Of a stretch of DNA of 64,000 bases, positions 51,521 to 60,066 are shown in pieces. The first letter of the stretch is position 1, and each line of letters starts with the position of its first letter. Source of the DNA: Acrocarpospora phusangensis (GTDB taxonomy: Bacteria > Actinomycetota > Actinomycetes > Streptosporangiales > Streptosporangiaceae); the NCBI RefSeq assembly GCF_016862995.1, contig NZ_BOOA01000038.1:1-64000 (forward strand). Reading direction: 5' to 3'. A model generated the notes under the pieces. It saw nothing but the letters and a program-made list of their open reading frames with translations. It searched no databases and was not told where the DNA came from. The translations under genes and the position numbers were made by a program.

Positions 51521-52591
51521 ATGCCCGACATCACGCCGCCGCGGCGGTCGTTGTTCCTGCACGCGCCGGATCGGCGCAGGCCGCGTGTGATGCTGGAGCG
51601 CATGCTGGAGCTGGTGGACGACGACACACCGCCGAGCGGGCCGGACGGTCCTGTCGCCGTGCTGGAACGGCGGCTGGCCGCCCTGCTGGGCAAGGAGAGC
51701 GCCCTGTTCTTCCCGACCGGGACGATGGCGCAGCAGGTCGCCCTGCGCGTACACGCCGACCGGTCGGGACGCCGCGCCTTCGCGGCGCACCCGCAGTCGC
51801 ACCTGGACGTGTGGGAGGAGCAGGGCTACAACGCCGTGCACGGGCTCTGGTTACGGCGTGCCGGGGACGCGCACGAGCTCATGACCGCCGACGACCTGGC
51901 CTCGATCGGGGAACCGCTCGCGGCGGTCGTCTGGGAGCTGCCCCAGCGCGACATCGGCGGCCTGCTGCCGGAATGGGAGGACCTGGGCGCCCAGGTCAAG
52001 CGGGTACGGGCCACCGGCGCCGCGGCGCATCTGGACGGCGCGCGCCTGTGGGAGGCGCAGACCTACTACCGGCGGCCCCTGGACGAGATCGCCGCCCTGT
52101 TCGACACGGTGTACGTCTCGCTCTACAAGGGACTGCAGGGCGTGCGCGGTGCCGTACTGGCCGGGGACGCCGGCACCGTGGACACGGCGCGGGTGTGGCG
52201 GCAGCGGCTCGGCGGCGGCATCGGGGACGCGTGGCCGCTGGCCCTGGCCGCGCTGGTCCGCCTGGACACGCTGGCCTCGGACATGGCCGCCTACCGCGCG
52301 CACGCCGTCGCCGTCGCGGCCGCCATCAACGCCGACGGAACCGCCCGCGCCCACCCCGACCCGCCGCAGACCCCGATGATCCACGTGCACCTTCCCGCCG
52401 GGAGGCGGGCCGTGGAGCGAGCCGGTGAGGAGATCCTCGCCGAGCAGGGCAACCAGCTGTTCGGCCGGGTCCGCTCCAACCCGGATCCCGGCCGCTGCAC
52501 CATCGAGATCGGCGTCGGCGAGAACGCCATGGACTTCACCCCGGACGAGGTGGTCGCCCTCATCCACGATCTCCTGGCCCGTACGGCCTGA
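51521..52591 (+). CDS. PLP-dependent beta-eliminating lyase / threonine-aldolase-like enzyme
   Basis: 356 residues from ATG 51521. Fold type I aminotransferase-like: GPVAVLERRLAALLG, ALFFPTGTMAQQVALRVH near the PLP phosphate site, the Asp of AAHLDGARLWEAQ and the Schiff-base lysine in YVSLYKGLQGVRG. This order is that of low-specificity threonine aldolases and beta-eliminating lyases (Beta_elim_lyase). Substrate is probably a beta-hydroxy amino acid. The promoter carries an ATACCC/GGGTAT dyad. Its stop is 2 bp from the stop of a convergent AraC gene. Confidence 0.87.
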   Translation: MPDITPPRRSLFLHAPDRRRPRVMLERMLELVDDDTPPSGPDGPVAVLERRLAALLGKESALFFPTGTMAQQVALRVHADRSGRRAFAAHPQSHLDVWEEQGYNAVHGLWLRRAGDAHELMTADDLASIGEPLAAVVWELPQRDIGGLLPEWEDLGAQVKRVRATGAAAHLDGARLWEAQTYYRRPLDEIAALFDTVYVSLYKGLQGVRGAVLAGDAGTVDTARVWRQRLGGGIGDAWPLALAALVRLDTLASDMAAYRAHAVAVAAAINADGTARAHPDPPQTPMIHVHLPAGRRAVERAGEEILAEQGNQLFGRVRSNPDPGRCTIEIGVGENAMDFTPDEVVALIHDLLARTA

Positions 52592-52593
52592 GC

Positions 52594-53499
52594 TCAGGGC
52601 AGGGCCGCCGCCGGGACGCGTACGGCGCGGCGCAGGTCGGCGGCGTCCTGGCTGGGCGGCGCGCCGAACTGGCGGCGGTACTCCCGGCTGAACTGTGACG
52701 GGCTGTCGTAGCCGACGCGGTGGCCGACCCCGGTGACGTCGTTGGGGTTGGTGGCCAGCAGCAGCCGGGCCTCCTGCAGCCGGATCTGCTTCTGGAACTG
52801 GATGGGGCTCATCGCCGTCACCGCCTGGAAGTTGCGGTAGAAGGCGGACACGCTCATCCCGGACAGCTGGGCGACGTCCTCGACGCGGAACGCCTGCGCG
52901 TAGTGCTCCCTGATCCAGCGCACCGCCCGCGCGATGTGGCTGAGGCTGCTGTCGGCCAGACCCAGCTGGCGTACGACCCCGCCCTGCTCGCCGGTGATCA
53001 GCCGCCAGAGGATCTCCCGTTTGATCAGCGGTGCGAGCACCGCCCGGTCGCGGGGCTGGTCGAGCAGGCGCAGCAGCCGGATCACGGCGTCCAGCAGCGC
53101 GTCGGGCGCGTCGCTGACGGCGATGCCCGACGGTGCGGCGGTCCCGTCGCGCGGGACGTCGCCGGGCCCGGCCGCCAGCAGCACCTCGGCCACGGCGGAC
53201 GGCTCCAGCGTGAGCCCGAACCCGAGAGCCGGACATTCCGGGGCGGCTTCGATGAAATGGCCGGAGACCGGCAGGTCCACGGAGGCGACGAGGTACTGCC
53301 CGGCCCGGTACTCGTACACCCGATCGCCCAGCGCGAGGTGTTTCGCGCCCTGGGCGATGACCGCCAGCACCGTGCCGGACATGGACGGCCCGTGCGGATC
53401 CGGGCGTTCGACCTTGGAGATGAGCACGCCGTCGATGGCGGTGGTCCAGTCGGGCCGCGCGTGCCGGATCAGCAGGGCGCGGAGCTCGTCGAGGTACAT
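52594..53499 (-). CDS. AraC family regulator with AraC_N-type sensor
   Basis: 301 residues from ATG 53499. The N-terminal ~180 residues follow the AraC_N (PF06719-type) pattern: VLAVIAQGAKHLALGDRVYEYRAGQYLVASVDLPVSG, in pieces. The C-terminal HTH pair covers ~200-285 (FRVEDVAQLSGMSVSAFYRNFQAVT; VTGVGHRVGYDSPSQFSREYRRQFG). It is divergent from an ABM monooxygenase and an esterase, its probable targets. The 158-bp spacer shows no clean palindrome. Confidence 0.9.
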   Translation of the reverse strand: MYLDELRALLIRHARPDWTTAIDGVLISKVERPDPHGPSMSGTVLAVIAQGAKHLALGDRVYEYRAGQYLVASVDLPVSGHFIEAAPECPALGFGLTLEPSAVAEVLLAAGPGDVPRDGTAAPSGIAVSDAPDALLDAVIRLLRLLDQPRDRAVLAPLIKREILWRLITGEQGGVVRQLGLADSSLSHIARAVRWIREHYAQAFRVEDVAQLSGMSVSAFYRNFQAVTAMSPIQFQKQIRLQEARLLLATNPNDVTGVGHRVGYDSPSQFSREYRRQFGAPPSQDAADLRRAVRVPAAALP

Positions 53500-53657
53500 G
53501 CTCCGATTGCAGCACATCTCCGGCCGGTTTCTCCCGCGTACGAGAGGATCGTGCAAGAGCCTGCGAGCATCTTTCTACCGTTCTCCCAGGCCCAGACGGT
53601 GAAATTGAGTCATCGAACCCCACCGGGTTCCGTGCCGATGAGAACCGGAGCACCATC

Positions 53658-53972
53658 ATGATCGTCAATTACGGATTCAACGCCACCATGACCGCCAAGC
53701 CCGGCATGGGCGACGAGCTCGTCGACCTCCTGCTGACCGGCCTGGACGAGGGCAACCCGGGCGCGAGCGAGTACTGCCTCGTCTACCTCGTCTCCCGTTC
53801 GGCGTCCAACCCCGACGTCGTCCACATCACCGAGGGCTGGACCAGCGAGGAGGACCACCACCGGATCTTCGCGGGACCGGAGGCCCAGGCCGTCGTGGCG
53901 AAGATCGCGCCGATGGTCGCCGGGGAGTCCGCGTACACCGACTACGTGCCGGTCAACGGCAAAGCCTTCTGA
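53658..53972 (+). CDS. Antibiotic biosynthesis monooxygenase (ABM) domain protein
   Basis: 104 residues. Dimeric alpha+beta barrel (ABM/YgiN type): FNATMTAKPGMGDELVDLLL, ASEYCLVYLVSRS, VVHITEGWTSEEDHHRIF. Such cofactor-free enzymes oxidise quinols or polyketide phenols, or detoxify quinones. It is in tandem with an HSL-type esterase 32 bp downstream, both likely under the divergent AraC regulator. Confidence 0.87.
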   Translation: MIVNYGFNATMTAKPGMGDELVDLLLTGLDEGNPGASEYCLVYLVSRSASNPDVVHITEGWTSEEDHHRIFAGPEAQAVVAKIAPMVAGESAYTDYVPVNGKAF

Positions 53973-54004
53973 GTCCCCGCATCCACTACCGAAAGGACAC
54001 CATC

Positions 54005-54979
54005 ATGAACCGACCCGGCCTGGACCCCGAGCTGGGCGCGCTGCTCGCGGAGCTGCCGCCGATGCCGCCGCTCAGCCCCGAGGTGCTCGCGCAGCTGCGC
54101 CAGTACCCGTCACCGCCGGTCGAGACCTTCCTCAACGGCCGCCCGGTCGACCGCCGCGACGTCACCGCTCCCGCCTCGGACGGCGCGCGGATCCCGCTCA
54201 CGATCATCAGCCCCGCCGGCGGCGTGACGGGAGCGCCGTGCGTCTACTGGATGCACGGCGGCGGGATGATCATGGGAGATCGTTTCTCGCAGATCGACAT
54301 CCCGCTGGAGTGGCTCGCCGAGCTCAACGCCGTCGTGGTCACCGTGGACTACCGGCTGGCGCCCGAGGCCACCGGCACGGCGCTGGTCGACGACTGCTAC
54401 CAGGGCCTGCTCTGGGTCGCCGAGCACGCCGCCGAGCTGGGCATCGACCCCGAGAGGATCATCGTCGCGGGCATCAGCGCGGGTGGCGGCCTCACCGCCG
54501 GGGTCGCCCTCATGGCACGCGACCGCGGGACTCCGGCGATCGCCGCCCAGGTGCTGATCTGCCCCATGCTCGACCACCGCAACATCACCACCTCGAGCCG
54601 GCAGTACTCCGGTTCCCCCGGCGTCTGGACCCGCGAGATGAACGAGTTCGGCTGGCGAGCGGTACTCGGCGACCTCGCCGACGAGGAGGTTCCGGCCTAC
54701 GTCTCGCCCGCGCGGGCCGGCGACCTCTCCGGCCTGCCGCCCGCCTACATCGACGCCGGCTCGGCCGAGGTCTTCCGCGACGAGGACGTGGACTACGCCA
54801 CCGGGATCTGGGCGGCCGGCGGGCAGGCGGACCTGCACGTCTGGGCGGGCGGATTCCACGGCTTCGACGCGCTCTACCCGCAGACCCGGATCTCCGCCGC
54901 GGCTCGCCGGGCGCGCACCGACTGGCTCGCCCGGATTCTCCATGACGTACGGGAGGGAGAAGCCCTGGCCGGACGGTGA
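54005..54979 (+). CDS. HSL-family alpha/beta hydrolase (esterase)
   Basis: 324 residues with AAAGGA upstream. HSL motif MHGGGMIMGD (HGGG oxyanion hole), nucleophile elbow GISAGGG, the Asp region AYIDAGSAEVFRDEDVDY and catalytic His in WAGGFHGFDAL are all present. Hormone-sensitive-lipase-type esterases hydrolyse short-chain esters and lactones in the cytoplasm. Paired with the ABM protein. Confidence 0.92.
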   Translation: MNRPGLDPELGALLAELPPMPPLSPEVLAQLRQYPSPPVETFLNGRPVDRRDVTAPASDGARIPLTIISPAGGVTGAPCVYWMHGGGMIMGDRFSQIDIPLEWLAELNAVVVTVDYRLAPEATGTALVDDCYQGLLWVAEHAAELGIDPERIIVAGISAGGGLTAGVALMARDRGTPAIAAQVLICPMLDHRNITTSSRQYSGSPGVWTREMNEFGWRAVLGDLADEEVPAYVSPARAGDLSGLPPAYIDAGSAEVFRDEDVDYATGIWAAGGQADLHVWAGGFHGFDALYPQTRISAAARRARTDWLARILHDVREGEALAGR

Positions 54980-55141
54980 ATTCCGCGCGTCGATCAAGGG
55001 ACTAGCCCGAAAAGGGTCAGCTTTGGGTAAATGGTCGGCCATGTCTTGGTCTGGCTTTGAGTGCCTTGGTAGGTGGCTGCCCTTCTCATGAATACCCTTG
55101 ATAAGGCCATGACCTGGGCTTTTACAAGGAGGGGGGCAGTC

Positions 55142-56530
55142 TTGGGAGGCAGATTGGCCGCAATCCTGCCGAGTTCCATTCGGGTGCGCACCACGGTCGG
55201 TGTCGCGCTGCTGGCGCTGGTCTGCCTCACCGTGATCGGCGTCACGCTCGACTTCCTGGTTCTCGACAGAGCCCGGACTCAGGCCTTCCACGACACGCAG
55301 CGGGCCGCCACCGAGTGGATCGGCTCCTTCGAACCGGGCAAGACGCCGACGGCGACCCCCTTGACCAGCGTAGACCTGCTCCAGTTGGTCGACTCCCGCG
55401 GGCGGGTGGTCGCCGCCAGCAAGGCGGCGGAGGGCCTGCCGCCGCTGAGCACGCTGAAGCCCCCGCCCAGCGACAGGATCGAGAACGGCACGGTCTGCTC
55501 GCCGCAGCACGGGTGCCTCGTGTTCACCGCCAGCCGGCTCCTCCCCCAGACCAACCGCATGTTCTGGCACAACGAGACGCACTTCGTCTACGCCGCCATG
55601 CGCGAGCCGAACATCCTGTCCACCCCGGCCCTGCCGATCGCCACCGTCGCCGGTGTCCTGCTGCTCACCGGCCTCGTGGCGTGGGGGAACTTCCGGTTCG
55701 CGAGCCGGATGATGAGCCGCGTGGAGGCGATCAGCACGCGGATGTCGGAGATCACGGTGAGCGACCTGAGCCTGCGGGTGCCGCAGCCGCCGGGACGCGA
55801 CGAGCACGCGGTCCTCGCCTGCACCGTCAACCGGACCCTGGCCCGCCTGGAGCAGTCGGTGGAACTGCAACGCCGGTTCGCCTCCACCACCTCCCACGAG
55901 ATCAGGACCCCGCTCGCCGGGCTGCGCGCCCGCCTGGAGGAGGCCGTCCTCTACCCCGACGACGTCGACCCCCGCGAGACCGTCAGCGAGGCGCTGGCGG
56001 TCACCGACCGGCTGGTGGCCATCGTCGACGACCTCCTGGTCCTGTCCCGCCTCCGCGCGGGCGCCCCCGCCGTCCACGAGCCGGTCGACCTCGGCGCGCT
56101 GATCGTGGAGGAGACGGCGACCCTGCCGGCCGGCGTGCCGGTGCACGTCTACGCCGACCCCGAGGTACGGGTCGAGGGCAACCGCATCCAGCTGATCCGG
56201 GTCCTGAGCAACCTCCTGGCCAACGCCCGCCGCCACGCCGACGGCGGGGTCGAGGTCACCGCCGAACGGGCGGACGGCCATGCCGTGATCACGGTGACCG
56301 ACGACGGCGACGGCATCGCCCCCAAGGACCGGGAACGCGTCTTCGAACGCTTCGTCCGCCTCGACGCGGCCCGGACCCGCGAACCCGGAGGCACCGGCCT
56401 CGGCCTGGCCATCTCCCGGGACATCGCCCAGGCCCACCGCGGCACCCTGCTGATCGAGGACGCCCCCCGGGGCGCCAAGTTCGTCCTCCGGCTGCCCCTG
56501 CTGGACACGGCCGAGAGGCCCGCGGCGTAA
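55142..56530 (+). CDS. Orphan sensor histidine kinase
   Basis: 462 residues from TTG 55142, chosen because a textbook AAGGAGG lies nine bases upstream; in-frame ATGs at 55088 and 55109 lack one. Order: TM1 (TTVGVALLALVCLTVIGVTL), extracytoplasmic region of ~120 residues with two Cys, TM2 (ALPIATVAGVLLLTGLVAW), HAMP, HisKA with H in ASTTSHEIRTPLAG, and HATPase with NLLANARRHAD, DDGDGI and GTGLGLAI. It should phosphorylate a response regulator, but none is adjacent. The orphan regulator at 5144 is of the NarL class, normally paired with a different kinase type. Confidence 0.92.
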   Translation: MGGRLAAILPSSIRVRTTVGVALLALVCLTVIGVTLDFLVLDRARTQAFHDTQRAATEWIGSFEPGKTPTATPLTSVDLLQLVDSRGRVVAASKAAEGLPPLSTLKPPPSDRIENGTVCSPQHGCLVFTASRLLPQTNRMFWHNETHFVYAAMREPNILSTPALPIATVAGVLLLTGLVAWGNFRFASRMMSRVEAISTRMSEITVSDLSLRVPQPPGRDEHAVLACTVNRTLARLEQSVELQRRFASTTSHEIRTPLAGLRARLEEAVLYPDDVDPRETVSEALAVTDRLVAIVDDLLVLSRLRAGAPAVHEPVDLGALIVEETATLPAGVPVHVYADPEVRVEGNRIQLIRVLSNLLANARRHADGGVEVTAERADGHAVITVTDDGDGIAPKDRERVFERFVRLDAARTREPGGTGLGLAISRDIAQAHRGTLLIEDAPRGAKFVLRLPLLDTAERPAA

Positions 56531-56637
56531 CCGGTCACGAGACCGCGAGGTGTAGCACCCACCGCGACCTGGGTACGCCGAGCACCGGGGGCTCGCGGCC
56601 GAACCGCCGCAAACCGATGGCGAAGGGGGATCGCCAC

Positions 56638-57111
56638 ATGGGAGCACGAGACACCGTTGCCCGGAATCTGCAGTGTGCGGGAGCCGCCACGCTCCGATAC
56701 GGCCTCGCACTCAACCTGCTCTGGATCGGACGGCTCAAGTTCGAGGCGTACGAGACGGAGAACATCCGCCCCCTGATCGTCTCCAGCCCTCCGTTCGCAC
56801 GCCTGGCCGCCATGCTCGGCGAACGGCAACTGGCCCGGCTCATCGGCGTCAGCGAGATCGTGATCGGAGGCCTCATCGCCGCCAGGCCGTACGCTCCCAG
56901 AGCCTCCGCCCTCGGCAGTCTGGCGGGGGCGGGCATGTTCGCCACCACGCTCACCTTCCTCGCCACCACACCGGAGGCCTGGCAGCAGAAGCGCAAGGAG
57001 CCGAAGCCGTCCATCGTCGGCCAGTTCCTGCTCAAGGACATCGTGCTGCTGGGGGCGTGCCTCGCCACGGCCGCTGAGGCACTGCGCGAAACCGCCCCTG
57101 GCGGACGGTGA
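56638..57111 (+). CDS. DUF417/YkgB (RclC-like) membrane protein
   Basis: 157 residues with GAAGGGGGA before ATG 56638. About four membrane segments. Family features: RYGLALNLLWIGRLKFEAYETENIRPLIVSSPPF near the N-terminus, LIGVSEIVIGGLIAARPYAPRASALGSLAGAGMFATTLTFLATTPE in the middle (both quoted in pieces here as the recognisable YkgB pattern). E. coli RclC, of this family, supports survival of reactive chlorine. It is 107 bp behind the histidine kinase and may be its target. Confidence 0.82.
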   Translation: MGARDTVARNLQCAGAATLRYGLALNLLWIGRLKFEAYETENIRPLIVSSPPFARLAAMLGERQLARLIGVSEIVIGGLIAARPYAPRASALGSLAGAGMFATTLTFLATTPEAWQQKRKEPKPSIVGQFLLKDIVLLGACLATAAEALRETAPGGR

Positions 57112-57212
57112 TCGCGATCTTGCCGGGACGACGGCATCGCGCGGATCCGGCTGTCGGAGCCCCGGAGTAGCCGTCCACCTTGACCTGCGAAAACAGCTCC
57201 CGGGTGCCAAGT

Positions 57213-57255
57213 GGAGTTAAGAATAGTTGACATGAAGTTCGCTGCGCTTTACGTT
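57213..57255 (+). promoter_or_regulatory. Promoter and operator of MDR dehydrogenase gene
   Basis: TTGACA (57227-57232), 17 bases, TACGTT (57250-57255). The -35 box is part of the motif GGAGTTAAGA-N4-TTGACAT (57213-57233). The same motif occurs inverted at 58310-58330, just past the gene's 3' end. Confidence 0.6.
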
Positions 57256-57309
57256 GGACGTGTTAAAGATTCTGTACATGCCGGACTCCACCGAGAAGGG
57301 ACACCCCCC

Positions 57310-58296
57310 ATGAAGGCAGTCACCTACTACACGTACGGCGCCCCCGAGGTCCTGGGCGTCGAGGACGTGCGGAGCCCCGCTCCCGGCGACAAGGACGTGC
57401 TGGTGAAGATCCACGCCTCGGTGGTGACGGCGACCGACGCCATCTTCCGTGCCGGTGAGCCCTACTTCTCGCGGATGTTCACCGGCCCCGTCAAGCCGAA
57501 GGCCAAGACGCTGGGCGGCGAATTCGCCGGGGAGATCGTGGCGGTCGGCAAGGACGTGACCCGCTTCTCCGTGGGCGATCGAGTCTTCGGGGACACGGGT
57601 CCGGCCTTAGGCGCCCACGCCGAGTACGTGTGCGTGGCTGAGGACGGGGCCCTGGCGGTCATGCCGGCCGGCCTGGACTACGCCGAGGCCGTCGCCGTAC
57701 TGGACGGCGTGCTGACGGCCCTGCCCTTCCTCCGGGACAAGGCACAGCTGCGGGAGGGCCAGGAGATCCTCGTCAACGGCGCCGCCGGCAGCGTCGGCTC
57801 GGCCGCGGTGCGGCTCGCCAAGCACTTCGGGGCGCGGGTCACCGGGGTGTGCAGCACCGCCAAGCTGGAGCTGGTCAAAGCGCTGGGCGCCGAGGAGGTC
57901 ATCGACTACACCCAGGAGGACTTCACCCGCCCAGGACGCGCCTACGACGTCGTCTTCGACGCCGCCGGCAAGAGCTCGTTCTCCCGGAGCAGGCGCGTGC
58001 TGAAGAGCGGCGGCGTCTACCTCTCCACCACCCCCTCGCCCGGCATCTTCCTGCAGTCGTTCTGGACGCGGCGATTCGGCGACAAGCGGGCGGTCATCGC
58101 CTTCACCGGTCTGCGTCCCGCCGCCGACAAGGCCACGGACCTGCGATACCTCACCCAGATCACCGAAGCCGGCCAGATGAAGCCCGCCATCGACGGGCGC
58201 TACCCGCTCACCAAGGCCGCCGAGGCGCACCGACGCGTCGATTCCGGCCGCAAGCAGGGCTCCGTCCTCATCACCATGGACCACGACGACAACTGA
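57310..58296 (+). CDS. NAD(P)-dependent MDR dehydrogenase (quinone-oxidoreductase type)
   Basis: 328 residues from ATG 57310 (GAAGGGA upstream). GroES-like domain with KAVTYYTYGAPEVLGVEDV, VTATDAIFRAG and GGEFAGEIVAVG; nucleotide motif VNGAAGSVGSAAVRLAKHFG; no zinc ligands, so of the QOR/zeta-crystallin class. It reduces quinones or enones with NADPH. It resembles the dehydrogenase at 62389. Transcription is probably controlled through the motif at 57213. Confidence 0.92.
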   Translation: MKAVTYYTYGAPEVLGVEDVRSPAPGDKDVLVKIHASVVTATDAIFRAGEPYFSRMFTGPVKPKAKTLGGEFAGEIVAVGKDVTRFSVGDRVFGDTGPALGAHAEYVCVAEDGALAVMPAGLDYAEAVAVLDGVLTALPFLRDKAQLREGQEILVNGAAGSVGSAAVRLAKHFGARVTGVCSTAKLELVKALGAEEVIDYTQEDFTRPGRAYDVVFDAAGKSSFSRSRRVLKSGGVYLSTTPSPGIFLQSFWTRRFGDKRAVIAFTGLRPAADKATDLRYLTQITEAGQMKPAIDGRYPLTKAAEAHRRVDSGRKQGSVLITMDHDDN

Positions 58297-58309
58297 CCTC
58301 GATCCCATG

Positions 58310-58330
58310 ACGTCAAGTTCTCTTAACTCC
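58310..58330 (-). promoter_or_regulatory. Inverted copy of the GGAGTTAAGA-N4-TTGACrT motif
   Basis: On the minus strand GGAGTTAAGA-GAAC-TTGACGT; matches the element at 57213-57233 at 17 of 21 positions with the same spacing. It sits between the dehydrogenase and the sigma-factor operon and may be an operator for that operon. Confidence 0.5.
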
Positions 58331-58481
58331 GTGGCCAGGTTTGTCACATGCGGGGAGTCGGCGGTGCTCTACAGGTGTGGACGTTGCAGGGCATGGGAGC
58401 GCACCGGCCGCCGCACTGCCGGCCGTTCTGTCCGGTGAAGGACAGGGCGCGGCGGTCAGGCGAGCGAACTGGAAGGACGGC

Positions 58482-59006
58482 GTGGTGGTGTCGAGTCCCC
58501 CGGGACAGGGGACCGTCCGGACCGACCTCGAACAGGTCTTCCGGACGGCCTATCCGCGGGTCGTCGCGGTCGCCGCGCGGGTGCTCGGAGCCAGGGACGA
58601 GGCCGAGGACGTGGCCCAGGAGGTGTTCCTGACGTTCGGGCGCTCCAAGGTGCCGGCCGGGGAGGCGCAGGCGTGGCTGTCGGTCGCCGCCGCGCACACC
58701 GCGCTGAACCACCTGCGCTCCGGCCGCCGCCGCGCCTCCCGCGAGGAGGCCGCCGACGACGGCCAGGCCGTCAGCCCCGACATCGCCGACGCGGTCGTTA
58801 CCCGCGACGAACGCCGCCGCGTGCGCGTGGCGCTGGCGCGGCTCCCCCGCAGGCAGGCCGTCGCCCTCGTCCTGCGGCACAGCGGCCTCAGTTACGCCGA
58901 GGTCGCCGCCGCCCTCGATCTTTCCCCCGGCAGCGTGGGCACCATCGTGCGACGCGCCGAGTCCGCCCTGCGCAAGGAGTTGAACGATCATGCGTCATCC
59001 GACTGA
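58482..59006 (+). CDS. ECF-type sigma-70 family RNA polymerase sigma factor
   Basis: 174 residues from GTG 58482 (GGAAGGAC eight bases upstream; two more GTGs follow). Region 2: VFRTAYPRVVAVAARVLGARDEAEDVAQEVFL. Region 4: LARLPRRQAVALVLRHSGLSYAEVAAALDLSPGSVGTIVRRAESAL, in pieces. The linker is short, as in ECF factors. The last 17 bp overlap the start of the zinc-binding anti-sigma gene, so the pair is made together. Confidence 0.9.
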   Translation: MVVSSPPGQGTVRTDLEQVFRTAYPRVVAVAARVLGARDEAEDVAQEVFLTFGRSKVPAGEAQAWLSVAAAHTALNHLRSGRRRASREEAADDGQAVSPDIADAVVTRDERRRVRVALARLPRRQAVALVLRHSGLSYAEVAAALDLSPGSVGTIVRRAESALRKELNDHASSD

Positions 59007-60066
59007 CGGCACGCTGCGCCGGCTCGTGGACGAGCCAGCGGGTGTCGCCGACGCCGATCGCGAGCACGTCGCGGGCTGCCCGGTGTGCCTGGCCGGGCTG
59101 GCGTCCGCCCAGGAGGACGCGGCGGCCGTCGGCGCCGCGCTGAGCTTTGATTCCACCGTGGACGTGGACGCCGGGTGGCGCCGCCTGGCCGGCGCCGCAG
59201 AAGGGCGGCCCGGCACTGTCGTCCCCCGCCGCCGCCGGCTTGCGCTGCTGCGCAGCCCGCTGGTGGCCGCCGTCAGTGTCGTCGCCCTCCTGATCGGAGG
59301 CAGCGCCGCGGCCGCCGCGGACTGGCTGCAGATCTTCCGTACCGAGCAGATCGCCCCGGTCGTCGCGCCCGAGTCCGAGCTGGTCAAGTTGCCGGAACTG
59401 GACGCCTTCGGCCAGGTCCAGGTGACCGAGGAGGTGGACATCCGCCAGGTCGCCGACGCCGGCGCCGCGGCCAAGGCCACCGGCCTCTCCGTGCCGCGGG
59501 TGAGCAGGCTGCCCAAGGGCGTGACGGGTGATCCCACGTACCACGTCCTCGGGCGGGTGAGCGGGGTGTTCACCTTCTCGGCGGCGAAGGCCGCGCAGAC
59601 GACCAAGGCGGCCGGGCAGACGCCGGTGCCGCCACCGCCCGGCCTGGACGGCAGCCAGTTCCAGCTGAGCGCGGGCCCGGGACTGGCCGCGGCCTGGACG
59701 GCGGGACGCCCGGTGCCGGCCCTGGTCGTGGCGCGCGCGGTCGCCCCCACCGCCGCCTCCTCGGGCGTACCCTTCGAGACGGCCCGCGACTACCTGCTGT
59801 CCCTGCGCATCCTGCCGGAGAACGTCGCGTCGCAGCTGCGGGCCTTCTCCAGCGACGGGATGACGCTCCCCCTGTTCACGTCGGTCGAGCAGCTGGCGAG
59901 CACCGCCGCCGACGTCGGCGGCGTGCCGGCCACGGTGCTCACCTCGCGGGACGGCGCGATGGCGGCGGTGGTCTGGGTGATCGACGGCAACATCACGGTG
60001 GTGGCCGGCTCGCTGGACGCCGACGAGGTGCTGTCGGTGGCCCGTGAACTGCGGTGGGACCGATGA
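58990..60066 (+). CDS. Transmembrane zinc-type anti-sigma factor
   Basis: 358 residues. The N-terminal ~60 carry the ZAS signature H-x3-C-x2-C (EHVAGCPVC), the zinc site that holds ECF sigma factors. One membrane helix follows at ~93-112 (SPLVAAVSVVALLIGGSAAAAA). The ~245-residue extracytoplasmic part ends in a DUF4367-like beta domain (VLTSRDGAMAAVVWVIDGNITVVAG). It should sequester the overlapping sigma factor until an envelope or redox signal arrives. The ATG of the next gene overlaps its stop. Confidence 0.86.
   Translation: MRHPTDGTLRRLVDEPAGVADADREHVAGCPVCLAGLASAQEDAAAVGAALSFDSTVDVDAGWRRLAGAAEGRPGTVVPRRRRLALLRSPLVAAVSVVALLIGGSAAAAADWLQIFRTEQIAPVVAPESELVKLPELDAFGQVQVTEEVDIRQVADAGAAAKATGLSVPRVSRLPKGVTGDPTYHVLGRVSGVFTFSAAKAAQTTKAAGQTPVPPPPGLDGSQFQLSAGPGLAAAWTAGRPVPALVVARAVAPTAASSGVPFETARDYLLSLRILPENVASQLRAFSSDGMTLPLFTSVEQLASTAADVGGVPATVLTSRDGAMAAVVWVIDGNITVVAGSLDADEVLSVARELRWDR

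Noticed and set aside
58342-58348. TGTCACA as an ECF -35 box for the sigma operon
   Set aside because: No matching -10 (CGTC-type) at the right distance, and this sigma factor lacks the C-terminal extension of the group known to use that box.
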